DNA of 64,000 nt from an uncultured Bacteroidota bacterium. Its GTDB lineage: Bacteria > Bacteroidota > Bacteroidia > Bacteroidales > P3. The DNA is taken from NCBI GenBank assembly GCA_902788805.1, contig CADALO010000011.1, positions 1-64,000 on the forward strand, in the 5' to 3' direction. Within the stretch, counting starts at the first letter, position 1. Every line of letters starts with the position of its first letter. Position numbers and translations under genes: made by a program. Below the pieces are notes generated by a model. The model had not been told where the DNA came from. It saw only the letters and a program-made list of their open reading frames with translations, and did no database searches. Positions 18,314-27,540 of this stretch are shown here, one piece after another.

Positions 18314-18541
18314 AGGGGGAGTTAAGTGGAGTTAAGTGGAGTTAAGGGGAGTTAAGTGGAGTAAGGGGAGTTAAGGGGAGTAAGGGGAGTTAAGGGGAGT
18401 TAAAGGAAGTTAAGGGGAGTTAAGGGGAGTTAAAGGAAGTTAAGGGACAAATGTACTTGCCGGGTACTATTGTCCTTTAACTCCCTTTAACTCCCTTTAA
18501 CTCCTCTTTAACTCCTCTTTAACTCCCCTTAACTTCTTTAA
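18314..18541. repeat. Tandem GGAGTTAAG units mirrored into a long hairpin
   Basis: About 14 degenerate copies of GGGGAGTTAA (18314-18450) are followed by a 20-base turn and then by about seven copies of the reverse complement TTTAACTCCC (18471-18541). The inner bases also pair (GGGACAA with TTGTCC). A transcript could fold into a hairpin with about 70 pairs per arm. It lies between the two duplicated T9SS genes; no protein gene is present in 18193-18619. Confidence 0.85.
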
Positions 18542-18567
18542 ATCCTATAACGAATCCCCTTCTTACT

Positions 18568-18598
18568 AAAAAAGCTCGCTGTTTAAGCGAGCTTTTTA
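18568..18598. terminator. Terminator (copy 2) of T9SS copy B
   Basis: AAAAAGCTCGCT (18569-18580) pairs with AGCGAGCTTTTT (18586-18597) around GTTTA, the same terminator as at 14962-14990, showing that the duplication includes the 3' flank. Confidence 0.87.
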
Positions 18599-18619
18599 GT
18601 TTTATAATAGTGATTTGGA

Positions 18620-21600
18620 TTATTTGATGATTTCTACCACGCCGTTGCGTTGTATATCGCCAAGGTAGCCCTTGCCTGTGAAGCGCCAGAAGTATGTGCC
18701 GGCAGGGGTGTTGTCTGTTGCGGGATCCCAGAAGTCTTCCTCCTTAGATATGTTCTCTTTGTAGAACACTCGTTTTCCCCAGCGGTCATATACAGCCAAT
18801 GAGTTGTTGGGATAGCCAAGGCCTTCGATAAGGTTACGGATGATAAACTTGTCGTTGATACCGTCGCCGTTGGGAGTGATGGCGTTGGGGAACTGGAGGA
18901 AGTCGTTGACCAGCAAGATGCTGTTCTCGATGGTGTCGCGGCATTCCACAATTCTTCCGCTGGGACCCATATTCTGGGTCATAGCTATAAGGCGTGCAAT
19001 ATAGTTGCCCGATATGTCTTCGCCATCGGTATACCAGTCAAAGGTGGGGTTGACATCAGTCAAGGTGTGATACGAGATGTTGTTGTCTCGGTCATACTGG
19101 ATTTCCCAATAGTAGCGGTTGTCGTCCGATTGCGGTATGGTGAGGTTGTGGAATTGCACAGATGGGTGCATCACTGTCGGGTTCATAGGCTCCCACGAGA
19201 ACTGGGCCACAGGACTTGAGTATACTGTAATCAGGTCTTCGTATACGAGTGAGTCCTTGCATCAGTGCCATAGGTGTGTGTCGGACTTTCTGCTGTTGAT
19301 GTCTCGCCGTCACCGAAATCCCAGAAGAAGTTGTCACCATACTGCGAAGTGTTCTCAAAGTGGATGGTGTAGGGTTCGCAGCCTTCAAGAGGATATATTC
19401 CAGGGTCGAAGTTCGGCAGTGGCTGGTGATTGATGTTCACACGCACCGAGTCGCGGGTCTTGCAGGTGATGCCGTGTACTTGATGGGTCACTTCAGTTGT
19501 GTAGAGTGTTGACGAACCCATCATTGCGCGAGTCTCGATGGTGTCGGTCTTTTGCCCGAAGGGCTCCCAGGCAAAGGTGTAGTTGGAGTCGGTGTGTACG
19601 TCTTTGGCGTCAAGGATAACCTTGTCGATATCGCAAATCAGGATGTCTTCGCCAAGTTCAGGAGTGGGCGACCATACCGACCAAATACCGGTGGTGGTGT
19701 CCCAGATGCAGCCGAACTCGTCATAGATACGAACATTGATGGGGAAGTAGCCTGCAGTGTCGTGAGCAGAGATGATTGAGCGTGTCGGCTCGCGATTGTC
19801 GATGTTGACGCCACGCCAGTAGCCAAGGTCAAAGTCACCATAGTTTGAGTCGGGCAGCCAGATAACGCTGTCGATACCCACCTGGTATTCGCACCCAACA
19901 CCCGAACTGATGCCGCAGAAGTCGAGGGCCCACGAGAAAATCCAGCCGTTGTCGGCGCCCCAGTTGTCGCAAATCTGAATCTTCCATTCACCGTTGAGGG
20001 GGCATCCGATCAGTTCGTGGAAGTCGGAGGCGGGAATATAGTAGTCAAATTTTCCTTCGTGTTTGCTCGGCAGTCGAGTCGTAAAGCTGCTGTTGGGAGC
20101 AGTTGAACCAGCTTCCACAAAAGGAGCAGGGACGGTGATGAAGGAGAATCCGGATATTGATGTATCATTACCCGATGCGCAGAAATAATCCTGAGTAACA
20201 GGGTTTTTATCGTTGCAGGGCTTGTTTGTCACTGACAGATAGTCTCCGTTGCGTGAGAAGCAATAGTCGAAGCCAACGCCGTACATATTGCATACAGAGT
20301 CGCAATACTTCATAGTGTTGCCCTGCGAGCCGCACACGGACGTACCGTCGTGGCCGCCATCGTTGCTGCCACCGTATGGAACTCCAAGGTATCTGCCGCC
20401 ACCATTGTACATACCTTGGTAAATACCTTGTGACTCCCACGGACCGGAACCTGTTGGCAGCAACTGGTCTTTACCTGTTGTACCATACCAAAGGACTGAT
20501 CTTTGTCCGGTGGGACAGATTATACGTCCTCCGATGTCACCAAGGAATGAGTGTTCGATATTAATACAGATGGAGCAGATGTCTTCTGCCGACTGCACGG
20601 TACGGCCCGAGGGGAAGTCGTCAAAAAGAATGGGGGCCGAGAAGCAAAGGTCCTTGTCGGCTTGTTCGCAAGGCGGATTGGCGCCGGGACCGTCAGGAAT
20701 AAATGTCTTACAATCGATAGAACGTGACTTCTGTTTGTCAAACGATATCTTCCTCATCGTGATGGTGGCGTTACCTCCTTCATATCCGATATTCACTATA
20801 GACGAGTCTGTCGTGCATATCGGGTTGAGGTCGTAGATGGTCTTGATAGGGTTCTGTGCCAGACGCACGCGTACGGTTTCAAGTATCGAGGACTTGCATC
20901 CCTTGCTGTCGGTAATGCGCAATGTTACGTCATAGCAGTCAAGGTCGCGGTAGAACGATGGCACACGGGTCAAAGCTATACCTGACGTGTCGTCGCCGTT
21001 ACCAAGATTCCACTCAAACAACGACCATACATCCGAAGGACCGTAGCCATAATAATTGGTATATTCGCCGTGAGCCGAGAAGATTACGCCTTCACCCTGG
21101 CATAGGTGAACACCTTTGAAGTACTGGGTGTCCAGCGTGAAAGAGTCGGTTATTACCCAAACTCCGCCCTGTTGCACTCTGACCCAGATGGTGTCGATCT
21201 GAATGGCTGGACGCATATAAGCAGTATCTATGATAACTCCATTCTTTGTCTTGAAATAGAACGAGTCGATGACAGGTACGATCGTCTCGCACTTATCACG
21301 GCACATAATATTGATATGGAAACCTTTGCCGGAAAGCCCGTCTCCGTTGGTCTTGAACCTGATGGTAAGACATCCGCAGGTGTTGAAAGGCGACGGAAAA
21401 ACAGTCGTCTGCATCTGCGGGTTGAGATTGTTGTTGCAGGCCAGCAAAACGGGCGAGTTTATTGACGGACCATCGTGGATGAACAGAGTGTCACCCGGGT
21501 CAATGTCGAATATGTTAAAATACAGACTCATACCCAATACACCTTCACAGGTGCCTGAGTCAATTGTCACCCATCTGTTGAAAGGCCCGTCAAGGTAATT

Positions 21601-21768
21601 ACCTTCTGCATCGCTCTCATCGTAGACGTTAAGATAATAACTCTCGTCAGAGACTTGCATTGAATAAGTGCCGCCACTTGATTGTTGGGTCAGGATCAAG
21701 TCAGTGCCTTGTGCCATTGCAAGCACTGTAGCAAGGACAAAACTCAAAAGAAGTGCAGTCTTTTTCAT
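18620..21768 (-). pseudogene. Large T9SS cargo protein, copy B, frameshifted before its sorting domain
   Basis: A close paralogue of copy A with the same order: signal peptide, CUB-like domain, P-domain-like halves, PKD domain and CHU_C domain. The two differ most in the P-domain insert (GKDQLLPTGSGPWESQG here). The first frame stops at 19231, after 845 residues. Compared with copy A, 22 bases are missing at about 19261-19264 on the minus-strand reading: ACT is followed by GA and then directly TGCAAGGAC. This shifts the frame in the same direction as copy A, so both products end ARTHSYTKT and lose the type-B sorting domain. Without that domain T9SS export would fail. The remaining 196 residues (18620-19210) have no convincing start of their own. 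Confidence 0.8.
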
Positions 21769-21813
21769 TTTATTAAGATTTTGCGTTATAATATGATTTT
21801 GATTTTACACTTT

Positions 21814-21875
21814 GCCCGTATAGTAGCTTAAGGGGGGCAAAAAGTTTCATACAAAAATCATAAAAAATGTTAAAT
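21814..21875 (-). promoter_or_regulatory. Conserved 62-bp upstream segment, copy B
   Basis: Counterpart of 18238-18299, ending just before rnfE. Its conservation between the two copies, in contrast to the unrelated DNA beyond it, defines the upstream edge of the duplicated unit. Confidence 0.5.
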
Positions 21876-21880
21876 ATCAC

Positions 21881-22474
21881 TCAAGAATTTGATTTTCTGC
21901 GAATATGATTGATGAGTGCCATAAGCAAACCAAGGCAGATAAAGCCGCCTGGAGCCAGGATGAAGAGCAACATACCGTCAGCGCCACCGATAAAGTTGAC
22001 ACCGAAGAAACTGCCGGCACCAAGAGCCTCGCGGACTATGCCAAGCAGGGTGAGGGCCCACGTGAAGCCCAGACCGATAAAGAGACCGTCAAGGAACGAG
22101 TGCCACACATTGTTCTTTGAAGCAAAAGCCTCGGCGCGGCCAAGCACTATACAGTTGACCACAATCAAAGGGATGAAAAGACCCAGTGATGCATACAGGT
22201 CAGGTATAAAGCCCTGCATAACCATCTGTACGATGGTCACGAAGGTGGCAATAACCACGATGAAGCAGGGGATGCGCACCTTGTCGGGCACCACGCTCTT
22301 AAGCAGCGATATGACGATGTTTGAGCACATCAGCACAAATGTGGTGGCAAGGCCCATACACAATCCGTTGATGGCCGACGTTGTCGTAGCCAGGGTGGGG
22401 CACATACCGAGAACAAGGACCCAGATCGGGTTTTCCTTGATAAGACCATTTTTGATTATATCTTTTGCTTTCAT
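21881..22474 (-). CDS. rnfE: Rnf complex subunit RnfE
   Basis: 197 residues, about six membrane helices. The sequence ENPIWVLVLGMCPTLATT and SLGLFIPLIVVNCIVLGRAEAFA is characteristic of RnfE. Cys25 and Cys108, which with the matching pair in RnfA hold the membrane-embedded iron centre, are both present. Rnf couples electron transfer between ferredoxin and NAD+ to sodium or proton pumping across the inner membrane. The start overlaps the rnfG stop by four bases (ATGA). In most operons rnfA follows rnfE, but here the next gene is the duplicated T9SS gene, and no RnfA is present in the window. RnfA and RnfE are related to each other; the residues seen fit E. Confidence 0.93.
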   Translation of the reverse strand: MKAKDIIKNGLIKENPIWVLVLGMCPTLATTTSAINGLCMGLATTFVLMCSNIVISLLKSVVPDKVRIPCFIVVIATFVTIVQMVMQGFIPDLYASLGLFIPLIVVNCIVLGRAEAFASKNNVWHSFLDGLFIGLGFTWALTLLGIVREALGAGSFFGVNFIGGADGMLLFILAPGGFICLGLLMALINHIRRKSNS

Positions 22475-23073
22475 TGCTGTTCTCCTTTCTCTTGTTTAAA
22501 TGCATCGTATGCTGTAGCCACCAAGCGGCAGAAAGCGCGCGAGGTGATGGTGGAACCGGTGATGGCGTCCACATCGCCGCCATCCTTGCTTACTGTAAGG
22601 TTGTCGTTGGCAGGATTCTTGCCAATGACGTTGCCCTTGCCCTCTTTCTGGAACCACTTGTCGGCTTTTGCGCCAAGACCAGGGGTCTCGCTCGAGCCAA
22701 GAATCTCATAGCCCGAAATATTGCCCTCGGCGTCGAAGCCCACCATTGCGGTCAGCTTGCCGCCAAAGCCGTTGTTGTCAAACGACTCGATGGCTTTGCC
22801 TACCGTGTTGCCTTCGGCGTCAACGGCGGTGTAGCGCATTACATTGGCGGGACCCTTGTCGGTGGTCACGCTCACGGTGTCGGCATTGATTGTATATTCA
22901 ACCCCTTCGGGCAGTACTTTCTTGATAGCATTGGCAACCTTTTCCTGGTTGACTTTCTCGATGGGTCCCTTCGTGACGTTGTTGACCAGCGCAAGTGCAA
23001 GGCTGGCGACAAACGCAATCAGCGTCAGCGAGAGGAGCATATTCTTGAGTGTTGATTCTGCTTTCTTTGCCAT
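22471..23073 (-). CDS. rnfG: Rnf complex subunit RnfG, flavoprotein
   Basis: 200 residues. One N-terminal membrane helix (about 10-31) and a periplasmic FMN-binding domain. The motif SSETPGLGAKA (127-137) and the covalent flavin site DAITGSTITS (169-178) are present; Thr177 is the expected residue carrying FMN through a phosphoester bond. The usual GAT is GST here. RnfG passes electrons on the outer face of the inner membrane. Sixty-six bases separate it from rnfD, a gap containing GATATGTTGATACGT repeats. It overlaps rnfE by four bases. Confidence 0.93.
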   Translation of the reverse strand: MAKKAESTLKNMLLSLTLIAFVASLALALVNNVTKGPIEKVNQEKVANAIKKVLPEGVEYTINADTVSVTTDKGPANVMRYTAVDAEGNTVGKAIESFDNNGFGGKLTAMVGFDAEGNISGYEILGSSETPGLGAKADKWFQKEGKGNVIGKNPANDNLTVSKDGGDVDAITGSTITSRAFCRLVATAYDAFKQEKGEQQ

Positions 23074-23139
23074 AATTGTTGATATGTTGATACGTTTTAC
23101 GTTATACGTTGATATGTTGATACGTCAGTACGTTTTAGT

Positions 23140-24114
23140 TTAGTTGGCGAAGCGTTTGGGTTTGCACCAGCGGTTGATGAGCGGCGTGACGGCGTTCATC
23201 AGCAGAATGGCAAACGACACACCTTCAGGATAGTTGCCCCAGTTACGGATGATGATGGTGAGCAGTCCGCAGCCAAAGCCGAAGATGAGCTGGCCCGACT
23301 TGGTCATAGGCGATGTCACCATATCGGTAGCCATAAAGCAAGCTCCCAGCATAATACCGCCCGTGAGGATGGTCGTCAGCGGATCCATAAAGGCCGTCTT
23401 GTCGCACAGCCACAGTATGCCGCTGAATATGAATGCCGTGCCGATGAACGACACCGGTATGTGCCAGCTGATGACGCGGCGGCAGAGCAGGTAGATGGCG
23501 CCGATGAGAATGGCCAGTGCCGACACCTCGCCCAGCGAGCCTCCTATATGTCCTACAAAGTAGCCCCAGATGTCGCCTACAGCCTGTACGCCGTTCTCCT
23601 TGAACATTCCCAGCGGAGTAGGACCCGTCGTAAGGTCGGTGGTGGGCTGGCTTACCATCGAGAAGAGGTTCTGTCCGGGTTTTGGCCAGGTGGTCATCTG
23701 AACGGGGAACGAGATGAGCATAAACACACGTCCCACAAGTGCGGGGTTGAACGGGTTTTTGCCCAGACCGCCGAAACTCATCTTGCCGATGCCGATGGCA
23801 ACAAGGGCGGCGATAATGACAAGCAGGATCATCTCGCGTGTTGCAGGCACGTTGAATGCCAGCAGCAGGCCTGTCACCACTGCCGAACCATCGCTGATGG
23901 TCGACTCGGTCTTAAGAAGGAATTTCTCTATCAGCCATTGGAACAGGATACAGCTTCCTACCGAAACAATGCTGATAAGCAAAGCGTTGAGCCCGAAAAA
24001 TGCAATGGCGACAATCAATGACGGCACCAGTGCGAGGTTGACACGCCACATAATCTTTTTCGTAGATTCATCGCTGTGGACGTGGGGCGAACCAGATACG
24101 TTTAGGAGTTTCAT
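23140..24114 (-). CDS. rnfD: Rnf complex subunit RnfD, flavoprotein
   Basis: 324 residues with about nine or ten membrane helices. It contains RnfD/NqrB signature segments (SPHVHSDES, GGLGKNPFNPALVGR, GACFMATDMVTSPMT). The covalent FMN site is TTGPTPLG, where Pro replaces the Ala of the usual GAT; the accepting Thr is kept. Together with RnfG it forms the flavin wire of the pump. The order rnfB-C-D-G-E, all minus strand, is the normal operon order. The start codon ATG at 24114 gives the conserved N-terminal MKLLNVSGSPHVHS. Confidence 0.93.
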   Translation of the reverse strand: MKLLNVSGSPHVHSDESTKKIMWRVNLALVPSLIVAIAFFGLNALLISIVSVGSCILFQWLIEKFLLKTESTISDGSAVVTGLLLAFNVPATREMILLVIIAALVAIGIGKMSFGGLGKNPFNPALVGRVFMLISFPVQMTTWPKPGQNLFSMVSQPTTDLTTGPTPLGMFKENGVQAVGDIWGYFVGHIGGSLGEVSALAILIGAIYLLCRRVISWHIPVSFIGTAFIFSGILWLCDKTAFMDPLTTILTGGIMLGACFMATDMVTSPMTKSGQLIFGFGCGLLTIIIRNWGNYPEGVSFAILLMNAVTPLINRWCKPKRFAN

Positions 24115-24172
24115 ATTATAATATTATTGTATTCTAAAATTAAATGACTAAAATTCTACTACAACAAACAGA

Positions 24173-25504
24173 TTATTTCTTCTTGGCCATCAGTATGCCG
24201 CGATAGAGGTTCTTGCCAAGGCGAATCTCGTCGAGCAGTGGCTTGTTGGCAGGACAGGAGAAGAAGCAGCATCCGCATTCGATGCAGTCAAGGATGTTGT
24301 GCGCGCCAGCCTCCTCGATGCGGCGGTTCTTCACCAGCGACGAGAAGAGATAAGGTTCCAGTCCCATCGGGCAGGCGTTCATACACTTGCCGCAACGGAT
24401 GCAGTTGCTTTCTGTTGCACGTGTGGCCTCGCTCTCGTCGATGACCAGCACGCTCGAGGCACCCTTCGTGGTCGGACCGTCGAGGTTGCTGACAGCCTTA
24501 CCCATCATCGGACCGCCGCTGATGACCTTGCCGGTCGTCTCGGGCAGTGTTCCCATAGCGTGGGCAATAATGTCGTTGTAGGTCGTACCGAACCTTACGT
24601 GGTAGTTGTGCTGAGCCTGCAGCTTCTTGCCGGTGACGGTCAGGATATTCTCGATGAGAGGTTTGTTCTTCTGTATTGCTTCATAGACAGCGTAGGCCGT
24701 GCCAACGTTGCTCACCACGCAGCCAACGTCGATGGGCAGCTTGCCCGACGGCACGCGACGGCCGGTGATGGCGTTGATAAGCTGCTTCTCGGCGCCCTGC
24801 GGGTACTTCACCTTCAGCGGCTCTACGATAATGCCCTCGAACTTGGCAGCCATAGCTTTCATCACGGCAATAGGCTCAGGCTTGTTGTTTTCGATGCCTA
24901 TATAAGCGTTGGGCACGCCCAAGGCCTTGCGCAGAATGCTGACACCGATGCATATCTCCTCGGCGTGCTCCATCATAACGCGGTGGTCGGAGGTAAGGTA
25001 AGGCTCGCATTCAACGGCGTTGATAATCAGGTATTCAGCCTTCTTGTCGGGAGCAATTGAGTATTTGATGTGGGTGGGGAAGGTGGCACCGCCAAGTCCC
25101 ACGACACCCATCTCTTTCAATTTGTCAACGATTTCCTTTGGCTCAAGGCTGCACTCGCGCTTGATGTCGGGAGTGCGGTCGATGCTCTCCTCCCATTCAT
25201 CGCCCTCTACGGTGATGTAGATGGCCGGCTTTGTGAGGCCGAAAGCGTCTTTGCAGGTCTCGACCTTGGCCACAGTGCCGCTGAAAGGCGAATGGACATT
25301 GGCGCACATAAATGCCTCGGCCTTGCCTATCAACTGTCCCACCTTAACCTTGTCGCCTTTGGCAACACAGGGAGTGGCGGGGGCGCCGAGGTGTTGGTTC
25401 ATAAGGATAACTGCCGTTTTGGGAAGCGGGAACTCCTCGATGACAGCGGCGGTCGATATCTTGTTTTCTTCGGGGTGGACACCACCCATAGCGAATGTCT
25501 TCAT
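24173..25504 (-). CDS. rnfC: Rnf complex subunit RnfC
   Basis: 443 residues, cytoplasmic. N-terminal RnfC barrel-sandwich region (GGVHPEENK onward), then a flavin/NADH-binding domain like that of complex I NuoF (GVVGLGGATFPTHIK near 153-167), a SLBB-type region, and two 4Fe-4S clusters at the C-terminal end (CIRCGKCMNACP and CIECGCCFFSCP). RnfC is the NADH site of the complex. The C-terminus is short, without the long Ala/Lys repeats of E. coli RsxC, as usual in Bacteroidetes. Fifteen bases separate it from rnfB. Confidence 0.95.
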   Translation of the reverse strand: MKTFAMGGVHPEENKISTAAVIEEFPLPKTAVILMNQHLGAPATPCVAKGDKVKVGQLIGKAEAFMCANVHSPFSGTVAKVETCKDAFGLTKPAIYITVEGDEWEESIDRTPDIKRECSLEPKEIVDKLKEMGVVGLGGATFPTHIKYSIAPDKKAEYLIINAVECEPYLTSDHRVMMEHAEEICIGVSILRKALGVPNAYIGIENNKPEPIAVMKAMAAKFEGIIVEPLKVKYPQGAEKQLINAITGRRVPSGKLPIDVGCVVSNVGTAYAVYEAIQKNKPLIENILTVTGKKLQAQHNYHVRFGTTYNDIIAHAMGTLPETTGKVISGGPMMGKAVSNLDGPTTKGASSVLVIDESEATRATESNCIRCGKCMNACPMGLEPYLFSSLVKNRRIEEAGAHNILDCIECGCCFFSCPANKPLLDEIRLGKNLYRGILMAKKK

Positions 25505-25518
25505 ATCGTGTGTAGGAT

Positions 25519-26424
25519 TTAAGCTTGGGTTTGGTTATTGCTTGCTGGTACTGCTTCGGGCTTGGGGGCCTCGGCTGTGGGGGCCGGTGCTGCCGGACGT
25601 TCCACCTTCGGCGGGAAGTTGACAGCGTGGATAGCACCTGTCGGGCATTCAGCCACGCACTTGCGGCACAGCTTGCAGATGTTGAAGTCAATGTAGGCCA
25701 GATTGTTCTCTACGGTAATGGCACCGAACGGGCAGGTCTTGGCGCATTTGCCACAGCCGATGCAGGCTGCCGAGCACGACTTGCGTGCGTCGCCGCCTTT
25801 CTCCTTGTTGCGGCAGGCCACGAAGACGCGACGGTCCTTCATACCTTTGTTGCGCAGTTCGATGATGCCGCGCGGACAAGCCTTGACGCAAGCGCCGCAG
25901 GCCACGCACTTCGACTCGTCGACCACCGGCAGTCCCGTCTCGGGGTCAACCGACAGTGCGTCGAACTGGCAGGCGCGGGCGCAGTTGCCCAGACCCAGAC
26001 AGCCGAAAGCGCAGCCGCTCTCGCCGGTGTAGAGACTGTTGGCGAAAGCGCAGTCCTGCAGACCGTCATAGTGGGTCTTCGCCGTGGCGTTGGCGCAGGT
26101 GCCGTTGCAGCGCACCACTGCCACTTGCGGTTCCTTCTCCTCGGGGGTGCAGCCCAGCAGGGCGGCAACCTTCTTGGCGACCTCGGCGCCGCCGGCGGGA
26201 CAGCTTAAGCCGTCCATATTTCCTTGCTTTACAAAGGCTTCTGCCATAGCGCGGCAGCCAGCCTTACCGCATCCGCCGCAATTGGCGCCGGGCAATACCT
26301 CGGCGACCTCGTCGATGAGCGGATCTTCTACAACCTTGAATTTCTGTGCCACAAAGTAGAGTACCATAGCGAATATGGCTCCTGTGATGCTTAGGACTAA
26401 TACTGCAGACCAGATTTCTGTCAT
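25519..26424 (-). CDS. rnfB: Rnf complex subunit RnfB, ferredoxin
   Basis: 301 residues. A membrane helix at about 5-27 anchors the protein. The NCGGCGKAGC segment with its fourth Cys further on holds the Fe4S4-domain cluster, and further CxxCxxCxxxCP motifs follow: CVACGACVKACP, CIGCGKCAKTCP, CKLCRKCVAECP, and one variant motif around CAFGCLGLGNCARAC. This is the electron entry point from soluble ferredoxin. The C-terminus has a Pro/Ala/Glu-rich tail. It is the first gene of the rnf operon, with a -7 box at 26475-26482. Confidence 0.95.
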   Translation of the reverse strand: MTEIWSAVLVLSITGAIFAMVLYFVAQKFKVVEDPLIDEVAEVLPGANCGGCGKAGCRAMAEAFVKQGNMDGLSCPAGGAEVAKKVAALLGCTPEEKEPQVAVVRCNGTCANATAKTHYDGLQDCAFANSLYTGESGCAFGCLGLGNCARACQFDALSVDPETGLPVVDESKCVACGACVKACPRGIIELRNKGMKDRRVFVACRNKEKGGDARKSCSAACIGCGKCAKTCPFGAITVENNLAYIDFNICKLCRKCVAECPTGAIHAVNFPPKVERPAAPAPTAEAPKPEAVPASNNQTQA

Positions 26425-26474
26425 AATTGCGTTCTATTTAGTTTTTATGGTAATGTTCTTATTATTATAAATTG

Positions 26475-26482
26475 CAAATTTA
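26475..26482 (-). promoter_or_regulatory. -7 box of the rnf operon
   Basis: The minus strand reads TAAATTTG, matching TAnnTTTG, about 50 bases before the rnfB start. A TTG lies 22 bases further upstream, slightly far for the -33 element. Confidence 0.6.
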
Positions 26483-26650
26483 CAGAAAATTTTTCTATCA
26501 AGTGCAATTTTTTTTGACATTTATTAACAAGTCTGCATTAAGTCTTTGTAAAATAACGATATATTCGGTCGTATCTTGTTGCTCAAAGGCTTACAGAGGG
26601 CCTGTTTCCCATTGTAAAAACGAGTCGAAAAAAAGATTTTTTACAGGAAA

Positions 26651-26683
26651 TTGTTGCTATTTGAAAAAAAGTTTGTACCTTTG
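26651..26683 (+). promoter_or_regulatory. Promoter of the uspA-SPOR gene pair
   Basis: TTG (26654-26656, within TTGTTG) and TACCTTTG (26676-26683) are spaced by 19 bases, a close match to the Bacteroidetes promoter. The uspA ATG is 33 bases downstream. Confidence 0.75.
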
Positions 26684-26715
26684 TACCCGATTAATCACAC
26701 AAATAATTTATAGCT

Positions 26716-27531
26716 ATGAATAACATTATCGTCGGATTTGACTTTTCCACCGGCTCGGCCAACGCCGTGGATTTGACAATCGATATTGCCAACAAATGGA
26801 AGAGCGACATCAGACTTGTTTATGTGAAAAAAGAGGGTGAAGACGAAACCCCGATACGCGAGGAAATCGAACGCCGTAACGCCGGCGTGGCCCACCTTTT
26901 GAAAGACATTAAACTCGAATATGTAATCCGTGAGGGCAAAGTGTCCGAGCAGCTCGCAGCGCAAGCCGAAGAGGATGAGGCTCTTATGATAGTTGTCGGT
27001 ACCCACGGTATGTCGGGTTTCGAGACCAACTGGATTGGCAAGAACACCTACCGCACCATTACCGATTCGCCCGTACCCGTACTCTCGGTACGCGAGGATT
27101 TCAACTTCCGCAAGGCTTTGGAAAACATTGTCATACCTCTCGACAGCACTACTGAGACACGCCAGAAGGTGCCCTTCGCAACACGTATGGCCAAGACGTT
27201 TGGCTCGACAATCCATCTGCTGGGCCTCTACACCTCTGATTCAAAGGATATAAAAGGTCTCGTGAACGGCTATGTAGAGCAAGTGGAGAAGTACCTCGAC
27301 AAGTATGAGGTCGCGCATCACACCGAGTATGTCGACGCCAAGAAAAACCTGACTGTCACCACGCTCGAGTATGCAGATCAAATCAATGCCGACCTTATCG
27401 TCATTATGACCGAGCAGGAAAAGGCCCTTACAAGCTGGCTGATAGGCAACTACGCCCAGCAGATGCTGCACCTCTCCAAGCACCCCATCCTCTCCATCAG
27501 ACCCGAACAGATAGGCTCACAGTCGCGTTAA
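26716..27531 (+). CDS. Universal stress protein with two USP domains
   Basis: 271 residues with two tandem UspA domains (about 1-130 and 138-268). The first has the nucleotide-binding signature GTHGMSGFETNWIGKNT. The second domain has no such loop (MTEQEKALTSWLIGNYAQ), so probably only one half binds ATP. Cytoplasmic proteins of this type accumulate under stress, but the molecular role is not defined. It starts 33 bases after a strong promoter and is followed within ten bases by a SPOR protein gene, so the two probably form an operon ended by the hairpin at 28068-28112. Confidence 0.9.
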   Translation: MNNIIVGFDFSTGSANAVDLTIDIANKWKSDIRLVYVKKEGEDETPIREEIERRNAGVAHLLKDIKLEYVIREGKVSEQLAAQAEEDEALMIVVGTHGMSGFETNWIGKNTYRTITDSPVPVLSVREDFNFRKALENIVIPLDSTTETRQKVPFATRMAKTFGSTIHLLGLYTSDSKDIKGLVNGYVEQVEKYLDKYEVAHHTEYVDAKKNLTVTTLEYADQINADLIVIMTEQEKALTSWLIGNYAQQMLHLSKHPILSIRPEQIGSQSR

Positions 27532-27540
27532 AGAATGGTT

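Noticed and set aside
18620..19210. The CHU_C ends of copies A and B as independent genes with GTG starts
   Set aside because: The GTG lies inside the PKD-linker segment that would continue the larger frame; no ribosome-binding site or promoter and no signal peptide, so these are the 3' parts of frameshifted genes.
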